From Thiocystis minor (lineage in GTDB: Bacteria; Pseudomonadota; Gammaproteobacteria; Chromatiales; Chromatiaceae): a stretch of 35,193 nt of DNA. The DNA is taken from contig NZ_NHSQ01000120.1 in NCBI RefSeq assembly GCF_016653465.1, positions 1 to 35,193 of the forward strand. Reading direction: 5' to 3'. The notes beneath the pieces are model-generated. The model saw only the letters and a list, made by a program, of their open reading frames with translations, ran no database searches and was not told where the DNA came from. Positions 1-8,685 of this stretch are shown here, piece by piece (position 1 is the stretch's first letter; every line of letters starts with the position of its first letter). A program made the position numbers and the translations under genes.

Positions 1-126
1 GATTGTGGGTTCCATCAGACCTCGCCGCCGCTTAATGGTGGCTGGGTCCAACCGCCGGATGCGGAAAACCGCATGTCCGGTGGTGTGGGAGGGCTGACGG
101 GCGCAATCCCGTCAGCCCGACCCGAT
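1..126 (+). mobile_element. 3' end of a group II intron (domains V and VI)
   Basis: Positions 51-84 form a 34-nt domain V. Its lower stem pairs 52-59 with 76-83, it has a two-nucleotide bulge at 74-75, the upper stem pairs 60-64 with 69-73, and the loop is AAAA. A CGC triad lies at 53-55. Domain VI follows: an 11-bp stem (91-101 with 108-118) above a short stem (87-89 with 121-123), leaving A120 unpaired as the likely branch-point adenosine. The intron would end at the GAT of 124-126, a few nucleotides after the branch point, as is usual. The 34-nt length, bulge position and bulged A are hallmarks of group II introns; the assignment is from structure, not a database hit. One frame closes at TAA 33-35 and could be the tail of an intron-encoded reverse transcriptase lying left of the window. 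Intron class is not determinable here. Confidence 0.82.
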
Positions 127-168
127 CGTGAAGATGGGAATTGCTGGTCGCGACAGTGCGTGCCACCT

Positions 169-3100
169 TCAGGCGTTTGAGCCATCCAGCGCGCTGGCGT
201 CCAGGAAGGGCAGGCACCCCCGCATCGCCCGCGCCTTGCCATGGGCGCCCCACTGCGTATAGAGCGCGTGCGCCCGCGTCAGGTGGAGTCGACCAGTGTC
301 TTCCATTCCGCGTCGCCGAAAACAGTCCCCGGTCCGTTCGACGATCAACGCCTTGTGCCAGGGGCGCTGGACTTCGGATACCTTGCGCATGGCCTGCTCG
401 AATGCCTGGAGCGCCGCCTGGGGTTGGTCGAGCGCATCCAGCCGTTCCGCGTCCACCAGGGCGTGGAGATGGTCGAAGTTCATGGGCGCGTCCGCGGCGC
501 GTGCCTTGAGCCAGCGCTGATTGAGTTCGATGCGTTCCAGCAGGACGGGACGTTCGGTTTCGGCGGCCTTTCGGAACTGCTGGATAATCGCCAGCGAGTG
601 CAGCAGGTTGACGAGGGCTGTCGCGTAATGACAGTGGATCGTCATACACAAGGATCCCACAACCGACTTGGTGTGGTGGGCAAGCGCCTGTTCATCGTGA
701 AACAGGCAGGCCGAAAGCGCACGGTAGAGATGGAAATAACTCAGGGCAATCGGATTGCTCCGCGTGGCCGACTGATGGGTCTGCTCGTCGAAATCCGCAT
801 CCTCGAAACGACCGTACCCCGCAGTCTTGCCCGCCAGCGCGCGGATCATCTGTCGGAAGGACAGATAGGACTGCTCGGCATGCAAGTGTCCGACCTTGCG
901 CACAAAATTCAATGCGGCCTCGGTTTCTGTCTCAATGTCGGCGAGATGGGCACAGGTGTCCAGCAGGGCGGACTGCGATGCAGAGAAGGTCAAGGAGGCG
1001 TATTCCAGGTCGCCCGCGCGCAACAGTTCCCCGCATGCGTGGTGCGCCTGCGCGACATGATCTTCAAGTGGGTGCAGCCAATGGCCAATGTAATTGGCAT
1101 GGATATAGGCTGCGCGGGCGGTTTCGCGGCTGCGCTCCCGTGTCGTCCCCACCGCGAGTGCGATCTGTAACAGGCGTTCAGCGATCGCGAAATCACCGCG
1201 AAAGGCAACGAGGGCGATGCCGCTACAGGCCATCGGAAAGATAGCGGCAGCACAATAGCCACGTTCTATCCAGAGTCGATTGGTCCGCAGCAACAACCAG
1301 CCCGCGAGGAGCACATGGGTGGCATTGGCCGCGTTCACCATGGCGTTCATCAGTTTGGCACAAGCCGCCATGCGTTCGTCGGCCCGATCTTGGCAGTCTG
1401 GCAGTTGCTCAAGCGCACCCGCCGTGACATGGCGATAAAAAATCTCCAACTCCCGTTCGAGTGTGCTTCCTTCATGGGAGTACCCGGCTGAGCCATTTTC
1501 GGGGATGTCGAAAAGCGCGAAGGTATCTGGAATTGTTTCGTGAATTTTCTGAAGGCTCCGATCGAGATCGGCCAGCGGTACCGCGATGCCAAGTCGGGCC
1601 AGAAGCGCGAGCCCCAGTTCGAGGGCTTCCCAGTAGAGAACGCGGCCGGACAGATGCGCGATCTGCACGCAAGCCGAATCCACCAGTTGCAATGGCGAAG
1701 GCGCACGGGCCGCGAGAACCCGATAGGTCTCGTCGGCCTCGGCGTGGCGGGCCAGGCTGTACAGCACCAGATGCAATTCGGCATGCAGGGCAAAGGTCTC
1801 GTCGGGATCACGCTGCCAGGCATCCGGGGCCAATAGGTCGATCCCCAGGCGCAGAAACCGCTCGGCGGCGGCAAAAGAGCCGGATTGACGAACCTGCTGG
1901 GCCGCGCTCAGAAACAACGCGCGGACGAGGCTTCGCTCGGCGGTCTCGACGATCAGATCCGCCGCGACCGCGTAGTGTTCGGCGGCGCTGAAGCGATGCG
2001 CCGGAGCGTCCCCGGCCTGGGCGAAACGTCGGGCCATGGCCAGATGGAGTCGGTCGCGCCAAGCGTCGTCGCGGAGTTGGTGGACCGCCTGCTGCATCCG
2101 GTCGTGGCAGAAGCGCAGCGAGACGTTCGCGTCGGGCGCGATGAGAATGCCGCGTTCGAGCGCGGGCCTGAGTTGCCCGGCGAGCGCGGCGGGCGTGGCG
2201 CCGGTGGCGAGCGCCAACCGGTCCAGGGTGCAGGCATTGCCCAGGCAGGCGACGGCGACGAGCGTCTCGGCGGTTGCGTCCTCTAATTCAGTCAGTCCCG
2301 CGGCGAGGAAATCCGCCACGTTGGCGCTGGCCGGACGGCTGGCGATGGACGCCGTATCCCAGTGCCAGGCGCCCGGCTCCGGGGCGGGGCGCAGCGCCCC
2401 ATCCCGAGAGAGCGCCTGGATGAATTCGAGCGTGAAAAAGGGATTGCCGCCGGTCTTGGCATGGAGCGCGGCCGCCAGTGGCCGCACGGCATCCGGTTGC
2501 ATGTCCAGCAGATCGGCGAGCATGAGGGCTAGGTCGTCCGGCGTCAGGTCGGTCAGGGTCAGCACCGGCGGCGGATTGCCGGCGGCGGTCGGCTGGCGGA
2601 GCAGACGTGACAGCGGATGGTCGGCATCCACCGCGTTGCCGCGATAGGCGCCGAGCAGCAGAAAGCCGTTGATGGTGCGATCTTGCAGCAAGGCGCCGAT
2701 GAGATCCAGCGAGGGTTGGTCGGCCCATTGCAAGTCGTCGAGAAACAGCACCAGGGGATGGGGCGGCGTGGCAATCCGGCGGATCAGCGCGACCAGCAGG
2801 GCGCGTAGACGGATCTGCGTCTCCAGCGAGCCAAGTTCCGGCGCGGGGGGCTGAGAACCAATCAGCGCGGCCAGCTCCGGCAAGATCTCGAAGAGCGCGC
2901 CGGCATCCGGGCCGAGCCCCTCCAGGAGGCGATCACGCCACTGGGCGCGTTCCGCCTCGGGTTCCGCCAGCAGCCATTGACACAACTGACGCAGCGCCTG
3001 GGTCGGGGCCAGAAACGGCCGATAGCGCTGAAACTGCTCGAACTTGCCGCGGATGAACAGGCCCCGCGTCCGAGGCAGGCGGCGCTGGAGTTCGTTGACC

Positions 3101-3330
3101 AGCGCGGTCTTGCCCACGCCCGAGTAGCCGGCCACGAAATAGGACTGCGGACCGCCGTCCACGAATCGCTCAAACGCGATTGTCAGACGGGTTAGCTCAC
3201 GATCGCGTCCATACAGGCGATGCGGTGGTCGGGGTAACCGCGACGTATCGTGATCTTTCAACCGCACGATGTCGAACGGCGAGCCATCCGTCAGCGACTG
3301 CTCCAGTTCATTGTGCATATTGTGAATCAC
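169..3330 (-). CDS. AAA/STAND-type ATPase with helical-repeat C-terminal half (predicted ATPase)
   Basis: A 1053-residue cytoplasmic protein. A GRDREL box at 41-46 is followed by the P-loop GYSGVGKT (68-75) and a Walker B segment ending in FLDDLQWADQ (about 196-205), so the first 450 residues are an ATP-binding signalling NTPase module. The rest (about 450-1040) is Ala/Leu-rich and helical, as in TPR-like solenoids. This central architecture is known from very large proteins that carry an N-terminal Ser/Thr kinase and C-terminal GAF plus histidine-kinase domains. Here both flanks are absent: the protein begins about 40 residues before the GRDREL box and stops just after the repeats. It may be a natural stand-alone form or a truncated relic. 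The group II intron end lies 43 bases beyond its stop codon on the opposite strand. Its input signal is unknown. The start is the first ATG of the frame; M5 is also possible. Confidence 0.85.
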   Translation of the reverse strand: MIHNMHNELEQSLTDGSPFDIVRLKDHDTSRLPRPPHRLYGRDRELTRLTIAFERFVDGGPQSYFVAGYSGVGKTALVNELQRRLPRTRGLFIRGKFEQFQRYRPFLAPTQALRQLCQWLLAEPEAERAQWRDRLLEGLGPDAGALFEILPELAALIGSQPPAPELGSLETQIRLRALLVALIRRIATPPHPLVLFLDDLQWADQPSLDLIGALLQDRTINGFLLLGAYRGNAVDADHPLSRLLRQPTAAGNPPPVLTLTDLTPDDLALMLADLLDMQPDAVRPLAAALHAKTGGNPFFTLEFIQALSRDGALRPAPEPGAWHWDTASIASRPASANVADFLAAGLTELEDATAETLVAVACLGNACTLDRLALATGATPAALAGQLRPALERGILIAPDANVSLRFCHDRMQQAVHQLRDDAWRDRLHLAMARRFAQAGDAPAHRFSAAEHYAVAADLIVETAERSLVRALFLSAAQQVRQSGSFAAAERFLRLGIDLLAPDAWQRDPDETFALHAELHLVLYSLARHAEADETYRVLAARAPSPLQLVDSACVQIAHLSGRVLYWEALELGLALLARLGIAVPLADLDRSLQKIHETIPDTFALFDIPENGSAGYSHEGSTLERELEIFYRHVTAGALEQLPDCQDRADERMAACAKLMNAMVNAANATHVLLAGWLLLRTNRLWIERGYCAAAIFPMACSGIALVAFRGDFAIAERLLQIALAVGTTRERSRETARAAYIHANYIGHWLHPLEDHVAQAHHACGELLRAGDLEYASLTFSASQSALLDTCAHLADIETETEAALNFVRKVGHLHAEQSYLSFRQMIRALAGKTAGYGRFEDADFDEQTHQSATRSNPIALSYFHLYRALSACLFHDEQALAHHTKSVVGSLCMTIHCHYATALVNLLHSLAIIQQFRKAAETERPVLLERIELNQRWLKARAADAPMNFDHLHALVDAERLDALDQPQAALQAFEQAMRKVSEVQRPWHKALIVERTGDCFRRRGMEDTGRLHLTRAHALYTQWGAHGKARAMRGCLPFLDASALDGSNA

Positions 3331-3731
3331 CGTATCGAGGTCTCGCTCCTAAACTGTGTCCGGAGATGAGAGGGATGGATTTGCGCAATCGGACGAGGAA
3401 GCGGGGATCTGCGGCGGCCCTTATCACCTGTCAGTTTCCCGAAATCAACCGGAGACGCCGCTCCAGACCTGCGTAGCTGGGCCATCCTGGCCTGGTCTTC
3501 CAGGGCTGGAAGCCCTGGGTACGTCAACTGATCGGTGGTGAGGTGGCGGCCTTCGTTGACGCGGCCTGATTGTACGTTACTCTATACTGGGACGGAGGTA
3601 GGGGATGCCCTTCCGCCTCGCGTTCCCGGTGGATTCCGACATTGACCAGCCCGCATATTATCTGAACCGCGCTCAGAATGACCGGCAACGCATGCCATAC
3701 TGGCCGCAGTTTCGTTCAACAGGTTTTCGAG
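3331..3731. other. Intergenic region between the ATPase gene and proA
   Basis: About 400 bases between two divergent genes with no convincing gene. It holds a 7-bp palindrome (listed separately) and, near 3583-3590, a TATACT box that could be a -10 for proA, but no well-spaced -35 was seen. An ATG at 3605 has a good purine-rich ribosome-binding site, but its frame runs inside proA with no recognisable product. Confidence 0.5.
3500..3518. repeat. Short palindrome (possible REP-like element)
   Basis: CCAGGGC, a five-base loop TGGAA, then GCCCTGG: a 7-bp perfect stem. It looks like small palindromic repeats scattered in GC-rich gammaproteobacteria, but only one copy is visible here. No T-run follows, so it is not a clear terminator. 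Confidence 0.35.
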
Positions 3732-5006
3732 ATGACCGACGCACAGATCACCGACATTGCCGCTTATATGGCGGATCTTGGGCGCCGCGCCCGCGCGGCT
3801 TCACGCGCCATGGCGCGGGCGAACACGGCGGAAAAGAATGCCGCCCTGCTGGCGATTGCCGGCTTTCTGGACCGGGAACGCGCGACCATCGCGCATGCCA
3901 ATCGGCAGGATCTGCTGGCTGGCGCGGCCAAGGGGCTGGATGCCGCTTTGCTGGATCGTCTCGAACTCACGTCCGCGCGCATCGATGCCATGATCGATGG
4001 GCTGAGACAGATCGCCGCGCTGCCGGATCCCATCGGCGCCATCACCGATCTCAATTATCGGCCATCGGGAATTCAGGTTGGTCGGATGCGGGTGCCTTTG
4101 GGCGTGATTGGCATCATCTATGAGTCAAGACCCAATGTAACCGCCGATGCCGCCGCGCTTTGTCTGAAATCGGGCAACGCCACGGTGCTGCGCGGCGGCT
4201 CGGAGGCCTTCGCTTCCAATCAGGCGATTGCGCGGTGTATCCAGCAGGGATTGGTGTCCAGCGGCTTGCCCGAGGAGGGAGTTCAGGTCGTCGCGACGAC
4301 CGATCGCGCGGCGGTGGGGGCGATGATCGCCATGCCCGAATCGATCGATGTCATCATCCCGCGCGGCGGCAAGGGGCTTATCGAACGCATCAGCCGCGAG
4401 GCGCGGGTTCCGGTCATCAAGCATCTGGACGGGATCTGTCATGTCTTCATCGACGAACACGCCGATCCGGACAAGGCGTTCAGGGTCGCCATCAATGCCA
4501 AAACCCAGCGATACGGCACCTGTAACACCATGGAAACCCTCTTGGTGGATGCGCCGGTGGCGGCTGGAATCTTGCCTGGACTGGCTGCGGCTTACCAGGA
4601 AAAAGGTGTCGAATTGCGCGGTTGTCCGCGCACCTGCGAGATCCTGCCCGATGCCGTTCCAGCCACCGAGAGCGACTGGGACACCGAGTATCTGGCGCCC
4701 ATTCTCGCGATCCGCATCGTCGATGGTCTCGATGCGGCCATGGATCACATCGCCCGCCACGGGTCTGCCCACACGGATGCCATTGTGACCGAGGATTACA
4801 GTCGGGCGCGCCGGTTTTTGCGCGAGGTCGATTCGAGCTCGGTGATGGTCAATGCCTCGACTCGGTTTGCCGACGGCTTCGAATATGGGCTGGGCGCCGA
4901 AATCGGGATCAGTACCGACAAGTTCCATGCCCGTGGACCGGTAGGGCTGGAGGGGTTGACTTCGCTAAAGTTCGTGGTGCTTGGCAATGGTGAGGGACGC
5001 ATCTGA
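3732..5006 (+). CDS. proA: Gamma-glutamyl phosphate reductase (glutamate-5-semialdehyde dehydrogenase)
   Basis: Catalyses NADPH-dependent reduction of L-glutamyl 5-phosphate to glutamate 5-semialdehyde, the second step of proline synthesis. The 424-residue product is the usual length. Visible family features are [16 protein letters not shown] near the N-terminal third, [25 protein letters not shown], and the catalytic-cysteine segment [13 protein letters not shown], followed by the C-terminal [21 protein letters not shown]. The frame is open from 3678, but the start [13 protein letters not shown] at 3732 matches where ProA proteins begin; the ribosome-binding site before it is weak. proB is not adjacent. 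The neighbours are an ATPase gene on the other strand and sqr downstream after a 273-base gap, so proA is probably transcribed alone. Confidence 0.97.
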   Translation: MTDAQITDIAAYMADLGRRARAASRAMARANTAEKNAALLAIAGFLDRERATIAHANRQDLLAGAAKGLDAALLDRLELTSARIDAMIDGLRQIAALPDPIGAITDLNYRPSGIQVGRMRVPLGVIGIIYESRPNVTADAAALCLKSGNATVLRGGSEAFASNQAIARCIQQGLVSSGLPEEGVQVVATTDRAAVGAMIAMPESIDVIIPRGGKGLIERISREARVPVIKHLDGICHVFIDEHADPDKAFRVAINAKTQRYGTCNTMETLLVDAPVAAGILPGLAAAYQEKGVELRGCPRTCEILPDAVPATESDWDTEYLAPILAIRIVDGLDAAMDHIARHGSAHTDAIVTEDYSRARRFLREVDSSSVMVNASTRFADGFEYGLGAEIGISTDKFHARGPVGLEGLTSLKFVVLGNGEGRI

Positions 5007-5279
5007 CAGTTCTGGTGTCGAGAGCTTCACGCGCGGGCTTGATGGCGCGAATTCGCGAGGCAAGATTCAGTATATAAGCGTTTTTTGCTTGTCCTCGACA
5101 ATCGTCAGTCATGCTGATAAGAATAGCGTCTGTCTTCATCGACTCTTTACCGAAACTCTCTAAACTGCGTCGCTCCATACGCCTGCCATTGCGGATGAGT
5201 CTGAACTCGTCTCGCGACGGCGCATTTCACTCGGGACGCGGCTTGGCCTCCAACGCTTTAACGAATCTGGAGTCTTTAT

Positions 5280-6737
5280 ATGGCACGTATCGTCATTCTT
5301 GGGGCGGGTATCTCTGGGCATACGACTGCCCGCTACCTGGGCAAGTGGGTCGGGAAGAAGCATCAGATTATCGTGGTTTCGCCCAACTCCAAGTGGAATT
5401 GGATTCCATCGAATATCTGGGTGGGCGTGGGCGAAATGACGGAGCGTCAGGTGACCTTCGAACTTGCCCCGATCTACAAGAAAATCAACGTGGATTTTCG
5501 TCAGGCCAAGGCGCTGTCGATCAACCCCGAAGGCGATGCCGAGCATGCCAGCCCCTTTGTGACGGTCGAATACACGGAGATGTCGCGGGCAGGGCAGACC
5601 GAAGCCATCGAGTACGACTATCTGGTCAACGCCACCGGTCCCAAGTTGAACTTCGGCGCCACGCCTGGCCTGGGGCCTGAAGGCGGCTATACGGTGTCCG
5701 TTTGCACGCCCGGCCACGCGCTGGAGGCGAACTCGCAACTGCAAAAAAACATCGAGGCGATGAAGGCCGGCGAGGAGCGCACCTTCGTCATCGGCACGGG
5801 GCATGGCATGTGCACCTGCCAGGGCGCGGCCTTCGAGTACATCTACAATGTCGATCATGCCCTGCGCGAGGCCGGCGTGCGCGAGCGCGGGCGGCTGGTC
5901 TGGATCAGCAACGAATACGAACTGGGCGATTTCGGCATGGGCGGCGTGCATATCACCCGCGGCGGCTACGTGACCAACGGCAAGGTGTTCGCCGAGTCGC
6001 TGATGGTCGAGCGCGGCATGGAATGGATCACCCGCGCGCACATCACGAAGATCGAGCCGGGCAAAATTCACTATGAGCTGCTCGATGGCACCTATCATGA
6101 ACTGGACTTCGATTTCTCCATGCTGATTCCGCCCTTCTCGGGGGTCGGCCTGAAGGCGTTCGACAAGTCCGGCGCCGACATCACCGATCAGGTCTTCGCG
6201 CCCAACGGTTTCATGAAGGTCGATGCCGATTACGCTCCCAAGCCGTTCGAGGACTGGAGCAAGGCCGATTGGCCCAGAACCTATCAAACGCCGAAATACA
6301 AGAACATGTTCGCCATCGGCATCGCCTTCGCGCCGCCGCATCCGATCAGCAAGGTGATGAAGAGCCCCAACGGCACCCAGATCAGTCCAACCCCACCGCG
6401 GACCGGCATGCCCTCGGCCACCATCGGCAAGGCCGTCGCGGAGAGCATCCGCGACATGCTCAAGGGCGCGCCCGAGCCGACGCATTCCGCCTCCATGGGC
6501 GAGATGGGCGCCGCTTGCGTAGCCTCGACCGGCTCGGATATCTTCAACGGCACCGCCGCGACCATGACGGTCTTCCCCGTCGTGCCGGATTACGAAACCT
6601 ATCCTGAATATGGGCGGGATATGAATCTCACCTTTGGCGAGATCGGGCTTGCGGGGCATTGGATGAAATATATTCTGCACCATGTGTTCATCTACCAGGC
6701 CAAGCTCCGTCCGGGCTGGTCCATTCTTCCGGATTGA
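5280..6737 (+). CDS. Sulfide:quinone oxidoreductase-like flavoprotein
   Basis: A 485-residue pyridine nucleotide-disulfide-fold flavoprotein. The N-terminus has the FAD-binding GAGISG (8-13), and the second dinucleotide fold region is around IGTGHG (171-176). Cys178 and Cys180 lie in MCTCQGAAFEY, which corresponds to the active-site motif C-x-G-A-A-x-E of SQRs; Cys142 and Cys413 are further candidates for the redox-active cysteines. The C-terminus (about 458-480, WMKYILHHVFIYQAKLRPGW) is an amphipathic aromatic/basic helix of the sort that anchors SQR monotopically to the membrane. SQR oxidises sulfide to sulfane/polysulfide sulfur and passes electrons to the quinone pool. The subtype (types IV-VI in the accepted SQR classification) cannot be settled by eye. 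A 52-residue ORF follows 37 bases downstream. The ATG follows a weak AG-rich stretch; the 273-base upstream region shows no clear promoter. Confidence 0.88.
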   Translation: MARIVILGAGISGHTTARYLGKWVGKKHQIIVVSPNSKWNWIPSNIWVGVGEMTERQVTFELAPIYKKINVDFRQAKALSINPEGDAEHASPFVTVEYTEMSRAGQTEAIEYDYLVNATGPKLNFGATPGLGPEGGYTVSVCTPGHALEANSQLQKNIEAMKAGEERTFVIGTGHGMCTCQGAAFEYIYNVDHALREAGVRERGRLVWISNEYELGDFGMGGVHITRGGYVTNGKVFAESLMVERGMEWITRAHITKIEPGKIHYELLDGTYHELDFDFSMLIPPFSGVGLKAFDKSGADITDQVFAPNGFMKVDADYAPKPFEDWSKADWPRTYQTPKYKNMFAIGIAFAPPHPISKVMKSPNGTQISPTPPRTGMPSATIGKAVAESIRDMLKGAPEPTHSASMGEMGAACVASTGSDIFNGTAATMTVFPVVPDYETYPEYGRDMNLTFGEIGLAGHWMKYILHHVFIYQAKLRPGWSILPD

Positions 6738-6774
6738 GGCGTTTTCCGTTCATCTTTTAGTGAGGCAGAGACTT

Positions 6775-6933
6775 ATGGCCGCGAAGAACAAAGAGCCCTA
6801 TCAGCAGGCGTACTATCCGCCGGTACCCACGAAATGGGTCCGCTACATGCGGACTTCCTTCATCTGGCAGTTTTATCGCTTCTGGGTGATCAATCTGAAG
6901 ATCCTGAAACTGCTGTTGAAGTCGCATAACTAA
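6775..6933 (+). CDS. Small aromatic/basic membrane-associated protein downstream of SQR
   Basis: A 52-residue ORF starting MAAKNKEPYQQ, 37 bases after the sqr stop and preceded by a purine-rich GTGAGGCAGAG site. Residues 10-21 are rich in Tyr, Pro and Trp (YQQAYYPPVPTKW). Residues 28-50 form an aromatic then Leu/Ile/Lys-rich helix (SFIWQFYRFW, then INLKILKLLLKSH) that looks amphipathic and membrane-seeking rather than a classical transmembrane span. Spacing and ribosome-binding site suggest co-transcription with sqr. I do not recognise a named family. A role as a small partner or membrane-docking factor of SQR is inference from position only. It is too organised to look like random frame, but no homologue search was possible. 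Confidence 0.7.
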   Translation: MAAKNKEPYQQAYYPPVPTKWVRYMRTSFIWQFYRFWVINLKILKLLLKSHN

Positions 6934-7022
6934 ATCGTGTCCAGCCATGACAGGCGTGGTTTTCAATGGTTCGGATCGGTTGGCGTGATCCCATGACCGT
7001 TGGAGCGGACGCGGCTTAATCC

Positions 7023-7652
7023 ATGATCGGCCTCCTTGGCGGAACCTTTGACCCCGTTCATGTCGGACATCTGCGCCCGGCTCTGGACTGTCTCCAGGGT
7101 TTGGGGCTCGACGAGGTGCGTTTTATCCCCCTGAATGTCGCCGTTCATCGCCCTCAACCCCTGGCCGCCGCGGCGATGCGTCTGACGATGCTTGAGGCGG
7201 CGATCGGCGGACAGACCGGTTTTGTCCTGGACAGGCGCGAACTGGACAGGGCGGGCGGCTCTTTTTCCTACGATACGCTCGTTTCGCTGCGTGCCGACGT
7301 GGGGGCGGATAAGCCGCTCTATCTGTTGGTTGGCGCGGATGCATTCGCGGGCTTCCTGTCATGGTATCGACCCCTGGAGATTCTTGAGTTGGCGCATCTG
7401 GTCGTGATGCGCCGACCAGGTCATGGCTCGGTCGCCGATCCATTTCTGCGAAATCTCTATTTGGAGTATGGGTGCGATGAGCCGGCGTCCCTGGCGGAGC
7501 GTCCGGGTGGGCGCATCCTGTATCAAGACGTCACCCAGGTTTCCATTTCATCAACCCGCATTCGACAATTGATCGCGCGCGGTCTGAGTCCGCGCTATCT
7601 GTTGCCCGAGGCGGTACTTGCCATCATTGAACGCGAGGGTCTCTATCGGTGA
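7023..7652 (+). CDS. nadD: Nicotinate-nucleotide adenylyltransferase
   Basis: Transfers AMP from ATP to nicotinate mononucleotide, making deamido-NAD in NAD synthesis. The 209-residue product begins MIGLLGGTFDPVHVGHLRPA, the nucleotidyltransferase GGTFDPxHxGH motif, and carries the late ISSTRIRQLI motif that contacts ATP. Length is normal for NadD. It begins a housekeeping run nadD-rsfS-folA on the plus strand; the nadD-rsfS pairing is common in proteobacteria. No strong ribosome-binding site is seen directly before the ATG, but the motif leaves little doubt about the start. Confidence 0.97.
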   Translation: MIGLLGGTFDPVHVGHLRPALDCLQGLGLDEVRFIPLNVAVHRPQPLAAAAMRLTMLEAAIGGQTGFVLDRRELDRAGGSFSYDTLVSLRADVGADKPLYLLVGADAFAGFLSWYRPLEILELAHLVVMRRPGHGSVADPFLRNLYLEYGCDEPASLAERPGGRILYQDVTQVSISSTRIRQLIARGLSPRYLLPEAVLAIIEREGLYR

Positions 7653-7723
7653 GCCAGTCTCGCCGCGGCTTTCGCGAAACCTATTACGCCATTGAACTTC
7701 GTTATTTAAGTAGAGGAGACCGC

Positions 7724-8080
7724 ATGCAACTTGAGCAACTTCGGCAACTGGTCGTCGAGACGCTGGCCGACATGAAGGCGCGCGATGTCAATGTCATGGA
7801 CGTGCGCGGCAAGACGGCCATCACCGATTATATGGTGGTCGCGTCCGGCACCTCCGATCGGCACGTCAAAGCAATCGCTGAAACGGTCGCCTTTCGGTCG
7901 AAGGAAGCGGGCGAGACACCCTTGGGTACCGAGGGCGTTGCCGAAGGCGAATGGGCATTGGTGGATCTGAACGGTGTCGTCGTTCATGTGATGCTGCCGA
8001 AGGTGCGCGATTTCTATAACCTGGAACGTCTCTGGTCCGCGCCCGCCGCGGAGCCGATGATGGCGGCGAGTTCGGTCTGA
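7724..8080 (+). CDS. rsfS: Ribosomal silencing factor RsfS
   Basis: A 118-residue RsfS/Iojap family protein. It binds ribosomal protein L14 on the large subunit and blocks subunit joining in poor nutrient conditions. Family signatures are ADMKARDVNVMDVRGKTAITDYMVVASGTSDRHVKAIAE (in pieces along residues 14-52), then GEWALVDLNGVVVHVM and RDFYNLERLW. The frame opens at a GTG (7649) overlapping the nadD stop, but the ATG at 7724 has an AGAGGAG ribosome-binding site a few bases upstream and begins at the conserved MQLEQL. I therefore take 7724; nadD and rsfS are separated by 71 bases. It lies 22 bases before folA. Confidence 0.95.
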   Translation: MQLEQLRQLVVETLADMKARDVNVMDVRGKTAITDYMVVASGTSDRHVKAIAETVAFRSKEAGETPLGTEGVAEGEWALVDLNGVVVHVMLPKVRDFYNLERLWSAPAAEPMMAASSV

Positions 8081-8102
8081 ATTGTTACACGATTCGCTCA
8101 AC

Positions 8103-8594
8103 ATGCCGGTCCTCGCGTTGGTTGCCGCAGTGGCCGAGAATGGCGTCATTGGTCGCGACAATGCCCTACCTTGGCGATTACCGGCCGATTTGGCGCACTT
8201 CAAGCGCTTGACGCTGGATAAACCCATCGTCATGGGGCGGCGCACCTGGGAATCGCTGCCGGGTCTGCTGCCGCGACGACGGCATATCGTCCTGTCTCAT
8301 GATCCCGACTTTTGCGCGGATGGTTGTACCGTTGCCGCTTCCCTCGATGCGGCGATTGCAATCGCGGGCGGTGTTCCTGAACTGATGATTGTCGGCGGCG
8401 CCGCGCTTTATACCGAGGCACTGTCACGCGCCAGCCGTCTTTATCTAACCCGTGTCCATGCCCGGATCGCAGGCGATACCCTGTTTCCAGACTGGGATCC
8501 GGCGCAGTGGCAAGAGGTGAGTCGAATCGAGCAGGCGGCGGATGCGCGCAATGCCTTCGCCATGACCTTTTTGGAACTCCGGCGCGGGTTGTGA
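8103..8594 (+). CDS. folA: Dihydrofolate reductase
   Basis: Reduces dihydrofolate to tetrahydrofolate with NADPH, supplying one-carbon carriers for thymidylate, purine and methionine synthesis. The 163-residue product has the DHFR signatures ALVAAVAENGVIGRDNALPW (substrate loop), an active-site acidic residue in LPADLAHFK, MGRRTWESL, and IVGGAALY near the C-terminal third (NADPH binding). The frame is open upstream to 8082, but the ATG at 8103 gives the normal MPVLALVAAV start. It follows rsfS closely and converges on apaH; a hairpin overlapping the stop codon may end the operon. Confidence 0.97.
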   Translation: MPVLALVAAVAENGVIGRDNALPWRLPADLAHFKRLTLDKPIVMGRRTWESLPGLLPRRRHIVLSHDPDFCADGCTVAASLDAAIAIAGGVPELMIVGGAALYTEALSRASRLYLTRVHARIAGDTLFPDWDPAQWQEVSRIEQAADARNAFAMTFLELRRGL

Positions 8595-8619
8595 GCGAAC
8601 CCGCGTGGGTTTGGGTTTT
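8583..8619 (+). terminator. Probable rho-independent terminator of folA
   Basis: CGCGGGTT at 8583-8590, a 7-base loop, then AACCCGCG at 8598-8605 make an 8-bp stem that overlaps the folA stop codon. It is followed by a T/G-rich tract ending in TTTT (8616-8619). The T-tract is interrupted, so efficiency is uncertain. It sits where two convergent transcription units meet. Confidence 0.5.
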
Positions 8620-8685
8620 CAGAAAATCACCTTATTGCATTGGCCTCGCCTGAACCCATGGCCGTGGCGTGGTCGCGGATGCGAT

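Noticed and set aside
3605-4123. ORF with a good ribosome-binding site overlapping the start of proA
   Set aside because: Most of it is an out-of-frame reading of proA and its sequence has low-complexity Arg/Gly/His composition typical of shadows.
5160-6683. Long antisense frame (507 codons) opposite sqr
   Set aside because: Exact mirror of a well-recognised SQR gene; open antisense frames are common in GC-rich DNA and it shows no family motif.
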